A DNA stretch of 64,000 nucleotides. Origin: Rosellinia necatrix. Lineage: Eukaryota; Ascomycota; Sordariomycetes; Xylariales; Xylariaceae. The position numbers and the translations under genes are program-made. The stretch covers positions 3,782,001-3,846,000 of the forward strand of contig JAGYVD010000006.1 in the NCBI GenBank assembly GCA_021209875.1. The letters are read 5' to 3'. How positions within the stretch are numbered: the first letter of the stretch is position 1; each line of letters starts with the position of its first letter. The notes under the pieces are model-generated. The model ran no database searches, was not told where the DNA came from, and saw nothing but the letters and a program-made list of their open reading frames with translations. Below, one piece after another: positions 49,123 through 59,836 of the stretch.

Positions 49123-50082
49123 ATTCGTCTTGGGGCCGCGGTTTTCTGCAAGCACAAGGATAGAGGCCTAAATTCCCGTGATAATGCGTGCCAGCGAAGA
49201 AATCAGAGATTCTCCGTGTGGAGGGCGCGGCGACAAATGGGAACGCAAGGGTCTGTTTCGATCCGTGTGTATATTGACGGTTTTCGGGATATGGCTGAGG
49301 GGCGCAGACGTGCGCGGGTTTGGACAATCCTGCAACTCAGTCGGTCACCGGTCGATATGGGGTGTCCATATCTTTCGTCAACGGTTGTAGAAGTTGGTTC
49401 GTGTAGGCAAGGAAAAGTGAAGCTACTGGGATAAAATGTAGGGAGTTCTAAGAAGAGAAGATCATTTCGGAGGCAAGGCTGCCCGCAGCATTTGGCAATC
49501 ATTTAGGTACCTTCTGGTTACAGTAGGTACTTCTGCACTAGGTAGGTACGTATCTAATTGCTCCATAAGGTCCCAGCAATACCTGGTGCCCACATGTTCA
49601 TGATTGGATAGTTGCTGACCCATTCCCCATGAAACTATAAATCGGATAACTCCTTGCTCTAACAAAAATTTACTACTGAGGTTAGGCATGTACCTAAGCA
49701 TCTAGGTACTTGCTGTATACCAGGCATTTAGAGCCTACAGCAGCAATGTACGTAATTACTTATCACTTACCTGTGACTTACCCGAAAGTACCTAGGTAAA
49801 GTATCACATCAGGTCAGCAGCGACAAAGCAACAATATTTGGCTCTCTTTACAGGTGCATACCTAGGTAGGTACGCAGGGTTAGGAAGGTTACTACGTAGG
49901 TACCTAGGTAGGGTAGGGTAGGTATTATTCCTCTGTGCTCACGACGTACCGAGTAGCTCAAATAAGACAACCTCAGGTTCACCACGGTCAATGAGCGGGG
50001 GTGGGCTGCACTCGACTGGCAGTCTCTCGCGTTGAGCGTCACCTATGTATGTCTGCCACAAGCCTCGCTGTACGCCGAAGCG
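49123..50082. promoter_or_regulatory. Bidirectional promoter region rich in TACCTAGGTA words
   Basis: Divergent intergenic region between the RXT2-like and TRAPPC11 genes. From 49505 to 49925 TACCTA, TAGGTA and palindromic TACCTAGGTA occur many times. A few short frames exist but none is convincing. Any role of the words in expression is inference. Confidence 0.5.
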
Positions 50083-53000
50083 ATGGACGAGTATCCCCCA
50101 GGGAGCCTGGACCACAACGTCCCTTTCTTGGTCGTTTCGGGGCTCAGCACCAACCCGACCAAGCCCCTTCTGACCGACCCCGAGCTCAGAGAACGAGGCA
50201 TCCTTGTGCGCTCAGAGCTTCCCCCAGTCGACACACGCGAGAGCAGGACTGTGCTGCGCCTCATCCAAGAAGCCGACGCTACCAGCCTTCCCTGGACATC
50301 GCAGGACAGCTCGAAACGGTATAGGTTCAGGATCCGGACAATTGGGAGGGTATGTGGCCACACCCTTAGCAGAGATGACTGCTTGCTTGCTTGCTTGCTT
50401 GCCCTGGAATAGGCCCTAAACGTGAATGCTAGGAGTTCCTGCTGCCGCCTCGCCGCGCCCGGCTTCCCGACGATCTCGACGCCCCCTCCTCTGCCCTTGT
50501 CTTGCACTCTCCGTTCTCCCCGCTCAGCCCCGGCTCGACGTTATATCCCGATGGCTTGATAGACACGCAGTGGCTTCACAAGCACCAAGATCTGCTCCCA
50601 AGCGTGTGTCTGTGCTTTTACACCCTGACCTCCGACCCCACGCTCGCAACACTCCATGACAACCAGCTGAAGACAGATATAAACGCCGTAAAAAATGCGA
50701 TTGGTCAGTCTGGCTACAAGAGCCGCCTGGCCGTAGTCATTCTCAGTGATCAATCGCCGAGTGCTGTATCCCAGTTCCAGGAGAGACTCGAGAACATAAG
50801 GAGAGCGACTGGACTCGACCCCAAGGCATCGCTTTTTGTTCTCCCCACCCGGCGAACAGAAGCGGAACTGGAGACGGCTGTTGAGAATGTTTTGACTGCC
50901 ATATTTGACCAAGCTCTTGAATACTACCGTGACCTCGGGCGCCACGCCCGCAAGAAGAGAGGACGCGGGGTCGCACCTCAACCCACGATACCCCCAACGA
51001 GCGGGACGTCTCATACATTAAGTCTCCAAGGATGGAACGTGCGTTACGACTTCAAGGCTGCTGTACTAGCCGAATTCCGCCACGAGTTTGATAACGCCAT
51101 ACGATCTTACGAACAAGCATACGAAACCTTGCTTGGAACGGATATACTGGAAACTATACCGGCATGGAACCCCAGGTTTAACGACGCCCGCCTCTTAGCC
51201 GATATAGTAGCAATAAGGACACTCAAATGTTTACTGTTAGGTGGGCAAAGTACCGCTGCCGTGCGACGATGGCAAATACATAACGACAGAGTTTGTGACA
51301 TCGTGGACAGAAAAGGCCGGGGCACGCAGAATTAGTAAGTGATATGAAGTGCCACTGTTTTTTGAGATCCAGCCCAATTCCGAAGTCAATTGCCTTCGAA
51401 ACTAACTAGACGTTTGAATATCTCTACACCCCTTAACCCCCCCCAAATTATCATGTAGGATGTGAATCACTAACTGCAGTTTGAAGTGGCTGGAAAGCAT
51501 GGCAAGCGAGATGGTGTGCGGTAATGGCGAATTTAATTGAGAAAGTAAATTTCCCTGAATTAAAGCCGAGCTCGTTGACATTTTTTCGTCCACCAGAGAA
51601 GAATCTGTCTGCTGAGCGTCTGCAGCCTTGGGAACTATTACATCATTCCGGATACTGGTACCGCACCGCAGCGCGGCACCTACTAGATAGGCGTAAACTT
51701 GCACACTCGATCCCAGAAGAAGACCGAAAACCACTGGATGAATTAGTCCAAGCTGGGATTTCTAGAAAAGCCTATACCTACGACACATACATGTGCCCCG
51801 AGCCGCATGAAGAATACCCTCTAGAAGGAATCGGCGTAAACCATGCTCAATTAATCCTCACTCACCTGACGCTTGCGCGAGCAGAGTTCCAGAAACGGCG
51901 TCAAAAGCGTGCTTCGGCCGAGTTGGCTCTTGATTCATGTAAGGAATTGGAGAATATGGGAAAGTGGCAAGACTTGCTAGAACTGCTCACTCCTCTGTGG
52001 AGGGATATGTCCTTCCGTTCTGAGGGATGGTGGGATATCGCGGAGGCCGTAAGCTGGACTCTACGAACTGCAGCGTTCGAGGCTGGCCAAAAAGAACTAA
52101 TAGTCGCCATCGATTGGGAGCTCATGAATAGAGGTCGGTGACTTACTCCAAGTGGTATAAATTTATCACTAACAAATCCTTAGGCTTTTCAAGGCGGCCA
52201 GGCTGGCATTACGATATTTCGAGATCTTTAGAAGGACTCAGTGTGACACAGCCTCCAGTCGTCAATCTCGATGATGAGCATCTAGCATCATTCATTTACG
52301 CTGACTTTGTTTTCAAACACGAGGAAGGCAAAGCCGGGCAAACATGTCCCGCCCAACTCACCATAATCTCGAAGGCTTTTCCTGATGCGGCTCCCATAAC
52401 GCTCAAGTCTCTCGACGTCGACGTTGAGGGCGGGCTACGGAAGATCCATTTAAAACACGACAAAACCCACACTCAAGACGAACGCAAGGTGGCTTCAGAA
52501 CTTATTAAGGTTATTCTAAAAGAAGCCGAAGTCGCTGACGGCAGCATTGCCGATGGTGGTTCCGATGCGAGCCTTGAACAAAGCCTTTCAATCCTTCTTG
52601 AGGGAACACAGGACTTGACCTTATTTCCGGGGCAGACGCGAGTCTTTGAATTTGATATCCCGCTTAGAGAGCCTGGCGATGCAAAAGCCATTGCGGTACA
52701 GGTCTCGCTAGAATCGGAAGCTTTTTTGCTCTCGTATAGCATAAAACCTGACCAGACGTTGTCCTCAAGCCAATGGTACTCTAGTTCCTCGTCTAAGAGG
52801 AAGTTCATACGGCCAGACGCTCGGGGCATAAGGATCCTCCCCAGACCTCCAAAGATGGCAATAAATGCCCCTCAGATGCTTGAGCAGTATTATACAAACG
52901 AAGCTATTCAGCTCAGCCTCGATATAATTAACGAAGAAGACAGTGATGCGGTTGCGAAGATAGATACCATTCTGCACGGTAGTGGCACCCCTTTCTATAG

Positions 53001-54114
53001 GGTGCAGGTTGCGGGCAGGACGGAAGAATCATCCTCCCTGGGGAGTGATGATAAAAATGTATGTGGTATTCATATGGATGCCATCGGTGTTTCTAAGTCG
53101 GGAAGAGTCATCATTACTCTAGACCCCATTGATGGGCCTACTGTAATTGATCTGAGTATCAAAGTCTCCTATTATCTCACCACGGATCCATCAACACCCA
53201 TTATCCAAGAGGCATCATATCGCCTCAACATCGTCTCTCCATTTGAAGCAAGCTACGACCTGCTACCAAGGATTCACCAGGAGTGGCCTAGTCTCTTTGA
53301 TACGGACAACATACAGGATCTGTCCGACAGTGACACAGATATGGCGCGTCCTCGTGGGCTGGCACAGAAGTGGGCTCTCATTACGCGTTATGCTTCTTTC
53401 GCACACGAGGAAGTGCTAGTCTCCGACCTCGATGTCCAGGTGATTTCTACGCAGGGCGGGGTGACATGTATCGCTTCAAAGTCTGAGGCGTTCCCTACCA
53501 ATGGCCAAATCCTTAGCCCGAAAACGATTGAAGAAGGGCACTTCAGCCTTGTCTCTCAGAAGTCAAGTCTAGATGATCGGTCCCCGGCGACCGCAGATCT
53601 CGCATTTGTGATAAAATGGAGACGGATTAGCGCCCCGGATGCGGTGGTGAATACGACCACGCTCCCTCTACCGAGATTCTACGTGACGGTCTCGGAACCG
53701 CGTGTTCTCGCCACAGCATTTTATTCCTCTTCCCCGCCAAATCAAGCCTCGCCGGCGATATCACCGTCTCAACTCCTCTTCTTGAACATCACCATCGAGA
53801 ACCCTTCGTCTCATTTCTTAACGTTTGGCCTTACCATGGAGCCAAACGACGAATTCGCGTTCTCCGGCGCTAAAACAACGACAATCAACGTTCTACCCGT
53901 TGCCAGACGGTCTATCACGTACCGCCTCTTACCACTAGTAAGGGGTACATGGATCCGGCCGACATTAGTAGTTCGGGATAAGTATTTCCAAAAGGTTTTG
54001 AAGATAATCCCAACGGAGGGAATAAAAAGTGACAAGGAAGGAATCCTGCTGTGGGTGCCTCTAGCCGATGAAGGCGGCGATGGGAATAGCGAGGCGGCGA
54101 CCACGGATAGGTAG
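50083..54114 (+). CDS. TRAPPC11: TRAPP complex subunit TRAPPC11 (foie gras/Gryzun domains)
   Basis: Large subunit of the TRAPP III-type tethering complex, acting in ER-Golgi traffic and autophagy. Exons 50083-50349, 50433-51334, 51487-52133 and 52184-54114 give 1248 residues, the usual size. The N terminus MDEYPPGSLDHNVPFLVVSG is the conserved start. Foie-gras domain: about residues 230-600, with YDFKAAVLAEFRHEFDNAIR, the helical repeat DARLLADIVAIRTLKCLLLG, NYGWKAWQARW rebuilt across intron 2, and HHSGYWYRTAARHLLDRR. Then ELMNRGFSRRPGWHYDISRS spans intron 3. The C-terminal beta-sandwich (Gryzun-type) region ends with ITIENPSSHFLTFGL and RKYFQKV-like positions, FQKVLKIIPTEGIKSDKEGI. Intron 2 has two possible acceptors eight bases apart; only the downstream one (ending TTTGAAG at 51486) keeps the frame. 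Divergent from the RXT2-like gene. Confidence 0.92.
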
Positions 54115-54974
54115 GAGTTGGGCTTGTTGAGCATGCCTATTTACGGTTATGTTTTGCATTATCGCGCCCAGGCTGAGATAGAGGTTGGAGTCTCATTGCG
54201 CGGTATGGGAATGCATTATGATAGACAGGGTCGGATTTTCACCCGTTCAAGTGCTGGATATTCATGTCGCGGGAATATACATCAGCAATCAACCGAAGTA
54301 TGCAGTCGAAGAATTCTGTCCTCGAGGAAACGTTTTGATAGGGTTCGTAGTCAAAACATGAATTAGCATCAAGGGCGGATTTATACAATAAATCCATTAC
54401 ATGTCATTATTTGCCCTGGGTCTGCCCTGGGTAGTCAGTGCACAGCCATGTTTTCGGGCTACTAGCGGGGATGCAGGGACGATAAAGCGTAGAATTACAT
54501 AGCTATACGCTTTTAAGGGGGGAAAATATATAAGTAGTTGTCTAAGCCTATGCTACAGGACGAATTGATATGTATTCGCTGACTAATCTCTGTAATTTGT
54601 CGCATTCAGATTTGTACGGATCCGTCAAGGCAAGATGCTTCGTGCCGGGCCGGAGTTAGGAGGTATCTTACGCCGTCAGAACGCCCTATGCTACCAAATT
54701 TAGCAGTCATGGCAATTGATTAAGCCGTGTCCAGGGTCTCATCTGGTGGAGGATGCAGGCCAAGGGGTCAGGGTCCCCATAATAAACTGCGCGGATGCGA
54801 GTCGGTGACATTTTTACTGGTTTCGGGGGAAGACAAAGTGACAATGCTCTCCCTCATGAAGTAAGACAGCCAGCTGTAGGTATTATATAGTATATTATCC
54901 GACGAGGCTCCGTCTTTCTTCGTCCCTGTCTCGCCTCTCTTTCCCCTCTCACGCCCCCTCTCCTTCGCATCTCA
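54115..54974. other. Intergenic region
   Basis: 3' side of TRAPPC11 (AATAAA near 54387) and promoter of the next gene, whose last 90 bases are C/T-rich. No gene seen. Confidence 0.6.
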
Positions 54975-56685
54975 ATGCACTCCCTCCAGCGACTTTTCAA
55001 ATCACGATTTCGCCCTCCACCATCAGTAACCCGATATAGGAAACTCGCTTCAGCTGGGGCCAAGATGACCGCCATCGGCGCAGTCGCCTACGCTTGCACT
55101 GTCACGGCGCGGCCCGTCTCCGCCAAGCTGTTGGATAAGCGTTCGAAAGATCACCACATCAAGAACAACCGGGGCGAGACGGTCAAATTCCAAAATCCCT
55201 ATCCATCACATGTTTTCCCGGCCTTGTCGGTATTTATACCGGGACTTCTGTAGGCGCAAACCCCCCAACCCTCCCCGGCCATCGCGCCTCTAGTGAAGAA
55301 GTAGAAGAAGTAGAAGAAGCAGAAGCAGAAGAAGAAGAAGAAAGAAGAAGAAAGAAAGAAAGAAGAGGAACGGCCAATTTCTAACGAGAAACCCCGATGT
55401 AGGAAGATGGCCCTCGGCACTGACACGCCGAGGCCGAAGCTGTCGGACAAGCTCGTGCCCGTGGTGAAGCCGCAATTCCTGTCCACGCGCACGGCGTCCC
55501 CCGAGCTCCGGGCCACGTGGCTCGGGCACGCCTGCTACTACGTGGAGTACCCGACGGGCCTGCGCGTGCTGTTCGACCCCGTCTTCGAGGACTGCTGCGC
55601 GCCGGTCAGCCTGCCGAGCCTGAGGAGGTACACGGAGCGGCCGTGCGACATCGCGGACATCCCGTTCGTGGACGCCGTGGTCATCAGCCACTCGCACTAC
55701 GACCACCTCTCGTACCCGTCCGTGCGGGAGATCCAGAAGCACCACCCGGACGCGCACTTCTTCGTCGGGCTCGGGCTGGCGAAGTGGTTCCGGTCCAGCG
55801 GCGTCGACAAGGTGACGGAGATGGACTGGTGGGACGAGGTCGAGGTCGCCTTCACCCCGAAGAAATCCCCCGGAGGAGGAGGAGGAGGAGAAGGAGAAGG
55901 AGAAGGAGAAGGAAGGGGGGAAGGGGACGGCGCGCGGCCGCAGGGGCCCATCAAGGCCACGATATCGTGCCTCCCGAGCCAGCACTCGTCCGGGCGCAGC
56001 GGCTTCGACAAGGACCACACGCTGTGGGCCTCGTGGGGGATCCGGTCGGCGGACAAGACCGTCTGGTTCGGCGGCGACACCGGCTACCGCACCGTCCCCA
56101 GGGTCGCCGAGCACATCGACGACTGGAGCCCGGAGCTCCAGCATCTGCCCGTGTGCCCGCAATTCCGCCAGATCGGGGAGCACCTCGGGTCGGTCGACCT
56201 CGGCCTCATCCCCATCGGCGCCTACCACCCACGGTACATGTTCTCGCAGTAAGTAACCAACTGTCAATGTCGATGTCAATTCCGCCGCCTTATTATTCCA
56301 ATTGTCGCGAGCGAGCGGAGGCCCACCCCCAATTCTCTCATGTTTTAGGAATTTGCCATTGCCGCTTTCCTCACCCTTCTCACCTAACCCCCTTCCCCCC
56401 CCTCCGAACCAAGAAGAGTAAATACATGTGGAAAGGAGGCTAGAATGGCAAAATTGCTAATCTCATTCGTTTCATAGTATGCACGCAAATCCGTTTGATT
56501 CTGTCGAGATATTTCGCGACACGAACTGCAAGCGTGCAATGGGGATACATTGGGGCACTTGGATCTTAACGTCAGAGCACCCGCTGGAGCCCCCTAGGCT
56601 ACTCAAAGAGGCATTGAAAAAAAGGGGTTTGCCGGAGACTGGTGTGTTTGACGTATGCGATATAGGCGAGAGCCGCGAGTTCTAA
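54975..56685 (+). CDS. FMP30: NAPE-PLD-like metallo-beta-lactamase hydrolase, mitochondrial
   Basis: Relatives hydrolyse N-acyl-phosphatidylethanolamine; yeast Fmp30 is in mitochondria and affects cardiolipin levels. A three-exon model 54975-55249, 55403-56248, 56478-56685 is in phase throughout (442 residues). The first 30 residues are Arg/Ser-rich without acidic residues ([20 protein letters not shown]), like a mitochondrial presequence, and a hydrophobic stretch follows. Conserved blocks: [40 protein letters not shown], the metal motif HSHYDH (H188, H190, D192, H193), [51 protein letters not shown] across intron 2, and [19 protein letters not shown] Gly/Glu-rich insert of about 25 residues (about 55868-55940) interrupts the catalytic domain. 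The intron 1 donor (CT|GTAGGC) is chosen because other donors break the frame; it is the least certain junction. Confidence 0.87.
55295..55367. repeat. (GAA)n tract inside an intron
   Basis: About 70 bases of GAAGAA with GTA and GCA interruptions lie within the first intron of the NAPE-PLD-like gene. The complementary strand opens a false poly-Phe/Leu frame. Confidence 0.85.
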
Positions 56686-58079
56686 AAAAAAAAAAAGGGG
56701 AGAAGGGGTTTGGAGGAGGGGCATCTCCCAGTTGGGTAGACTTGTATTTTGTATTATTGCCTTCCGGCGATTTCATGTTATACTATATTGTATCGGTCAA
56801 TCGGCGAGCTGCGAGGGAGTTTTATCAAGAGGTTGGCTTTAGAAGAATATGGGTACTTAATGTCTATAAGGTTAGGCAGGTTATACATATCATCCTGGCT
56901 AACTCTATGTCACAGGAAGGGGAAACATTGTAGAACCTACATCATTCCTAATGAAGTCAATCATAGTTACACAGTATATATTCTGCATTTCTTTTACGAG
57001 CCTTTTTCTATTTTCTTTTTGAGATGGTTTTTATTTCTTATTTTTTTTATTCATTTTGGTAAGCTTTTTCTCGTCAACTTTTTTTGGTGTCAATGCTGAA
57101 GAGTTGAAAATGTGTCATTTTTTTGGATACCTAAAGTAGGTACTTAGTTCGTTTTCTTAGTAACCAAGCCAAGATTGCTGATTGGTGGTATATATGCACA
57201 TAAATATTAATACCTACCTATCTAAGTATAACTATATTCAGTATGTGTCCGCTCACCAAATTTGTCAGTTCGTCTCATGTGGATACCAGACTATCCATAA
57301 TATGTGGTTTCGGAGGCCACATGTACCCTCGTACCCAGCGTCGGGCATGTTCAATCAAATATGTAATATGTAGGTACGTTAGTTAGGCCTTCTGGTCAGG
57401 CCAACCACTCCCCGGGTTTATCATTGCCTATTTTACAATGAGCTGTGCTTCTCTAACCCCAGAATAGCCCAACCTGTATTACCATAAACGAGAGGCTCTC
57501 ACAGCTCACTATTCACGCCACTGCATTAACGTGACACACTGGTTGGCGCGGCGACACCCATTCAATCATATTATCTCGCCTGCTCACACTGACTCCCCTC
57601 CCTCTTCCTCTTCTTCTCTTCCTCTCTTCGTCACTCCATCTCTCTATCTCTATCTCTCCCTCTCCGTCTCTTCCGCCATCTCTCTCCCAGCCATCCATCT
57701 CTCAGCCAGCTCTCTTATTGCTTCCCCTCTGCTCTCTCCCTCTATCATCCAATTCGCGTTGTGATATAGCTATTTCGTCCGCGCGCACGGATCAAGGTTT
57801 GTGGTCATATTCCTCCTTCGACCCTGAGAAGCTTCCCCTGGGGGCTATAATGATGCATCGGAGTTTTTACCAATCAAGCCTGTCTTCTTTGGTCCCTCAC
57901 TACCGCTCTTCGTCCCTTGGCTTAGCAGCATCTGTTGCTTTTACTATATCGATATTTGATCCAACTCGTCGGCGTCTTCTAGGATATTATGGGAGACCCT
58001 ACAAGAGTATTGGTTGTAAGTCGCCTTGATTGGTGCCGATGAATATCTTTCGGGGCCTTCATATATACAACTTGCAGTG
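56686..58079. other. Intergenic region
   Basis: AT- and T-rich 3' sequence to about 57300, then a C/T-rich promoter/leader from 57590 to 57760 for the next gene. The ATG at 57989 followed by GTAAGT could belong to an untranslated upstream exon. No separate gene is supported. Confidence 0.55.
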
Positions 58080-59836
58080 ATGGAAGCTGACGTTTCAAAG
58101 GATGAGCTCTGCTCACTTCTCGATGAATCGACCATTTTGTCTATTTGCCATGATTATGATCTTGAGAAACCTAAAGAATTCGCCGCCGCTCGTGAGGTTC
58201 TACTAGCCATTGCTAAGGATGTAGAAGCGGAAGAAGCAAGCGGCTTCAATCCTAGTGGTCTTGGCGGTGATGATCTAGCAGGCTTTCCGGTGTCTAACGA
58301 GGGCCTTGGCTCCGGGGACACCGAGGGAGACCTCCAAAGCAACGATGACCTGACGACCACGACCGAGAGCTCTAACTCACGCTCACGAAAGGCCCCGTCC
58401 AGCTCGTCGTCCAAGGCCTCTATGCAGGAGACCCCCAGCATTTTCCAGATTAGAGTTTTGGATCACCTGACTTGGGAAGAGAAAGAACAGCAACTTGCTG
58501 CCATGTTCGTTTCACTAAACAGCATCGATATCAAGTTAACCCTGCAGAAAGTTAATGGAGATGCAGACCTCGCTATTGACGAGCTGCTTAGCCTCCAGAT
58601 GCTTGAGCAAACAGGTCAACGACCTAAAGGCGTCGATGGCTTCTTCGTATCGGATGAGGATGTACCAAAATCAAAGAAGAAAGGGGGGAGGAAAGGGGCA
58701 AAGGCCTCAAAAGTCGTGCCCCTAAAAAGCCCGGATACTATCACTGCCTCAGAGGAGTTTGGTCGGCGGGAGGCCGTTGGTAACGGTATGTACCTAGTCC
58801 GAGTTGACTTAGCCGGGCAACGATAAATCCCGAGTAATAAAGAACCCTGCCTGGCGGCCAACGTTAAAAAAACAAAAGCTAAAAAAAAAAAACAGACAAT
58901 ATTAGTTTTATCTCAGATCGCTTTGGGCTACCAATCGCTGATGCCACGGATTTATATCGGCGTAATAAGTCTTCGCTAGGAACCGCTATTGTCTCGCTGT
59001 TGGATAATTGCCTAGCCCTTAACCTGCATCCCGACAACAGCTCTACTATCCAACCACGATACATAGAGGAACAAAAGAAGAGGATACCGTGGGTCCCTGA
59101 TCAGTACTTTGCTCCAATCTTTGAGACAACAGCTTCATTCCAGGCCGCAGTCGATGTCGTAGACGCATTATCAACCTACTTCAAAAGGCCCGCGCACGTC
59201 AAATACAACCTGTCATACAACGTCGTCGCCTCGGGCCTCGAGGGAGCCTCCGAGGTCCCGCTTCCGACCAGCCCCGTATCGTCGTGGCAGGTCGTCCCTG
59301 CCTCCCTGACCAGACAACAAAAAGCCGCCGGCCATCCGGGCTCAGGGCCAACCGCCCTGCAAGAAGCCAGCGCGGCGAAGGCGGCCATCGCCGCCTCGAG
59401 GAACCACTCGTCGGCGTCGGCGTCGGCGGCCTTCAAGAAGGGCCGATCGGACCCGCTGATGCGGCAAGCGGCGGGCTACTACGCGGACCGCGCACGCGCC
59501 GAGACGGCGGACTACCGGCGCGCGAACGCCGCCGTGGCCTCCCTCCTCGTCGACGGCCGGAGCGCGCCCGGCACCGTCGACCTGCACGGCGTCTCGGTGC
59601 AGGACGGCGTCGACATCGCCATCGACCGCGTCCGCCGCTGGTGGGACGCCCTGGGCGCCGGCGAACAACCCCGCAGGGCCGCCCGCCGCGACGGCCTCAA
59701 GGTCGTCACCGGCCGGGGCCGCCACAACCCCGACGGCAGGTCCCCCCTGCGCATCAACGTCTTCAAGGCCCTCGTCGCCGACGGCTGGAAGGTCGAGGTC
59801 CTAACTGGCGCCTACCTCGTTACCGGACGCACGTAG
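58080..59836 (+). CDS. CUE-like/DUF1771/Smr domain protein
   Basis: Two exons, 58080-58785 and 58896-59836, 548 residues. A CUE/UBA-like segment (about residues 125-195) holds QQLAAMFVSLNSIDIKLTLQ and GDADLAIDELLSLQ, with MFV replacing the usual MFP ubiquitin-contact motif. A basic patch PKSKKKGGRKGAKASK follows. The C terminus has DUF1771 (LMRQAAGYYADRARAETADY then YRRANAAV) directly joined to an Smr domain with VDLHGVSVQDGVDIAIDRVR and VTGRGRHNPDGRSPLR, both core Smr motifs. This order is that of yeast Cue2, a ribosome-collision endonuclease of no-go decay; the D-x-H of DLHG is present. Function in mRNA cleavage is inferred from domain order. Intron poly-A/AT sequence precedes the acceptor at 58895. 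The C-terminal part from about 59210 is far richer in G+C than the first part. Confidence 0.88.

Noticed and set aside
55290..56279. 329-codon minus-strand frame opposite the NAPE-PLD-like exon
   Set aside because: Rich in Arg, Val, Asp and Gly as expected from the complement of GC-biased codons, ends in a poly-Leu translation of the GAA tract, and shows no family motif; the plus strand carries the metal-binding motif and conserved blocks.
55517..56443. 308-codon Arg-rich plus-strand frame
   Set aside because: Shifted-frame shadow of the NAPE-PLD-like exon caused by high G+C.
57718..58029. 103-codon frame just before the Smr gene
   Set aside because: Lies in the C/T-rich leader, ends before the Smr start, Ser/Leu-rich composition and no motif; probably untranslated leader.
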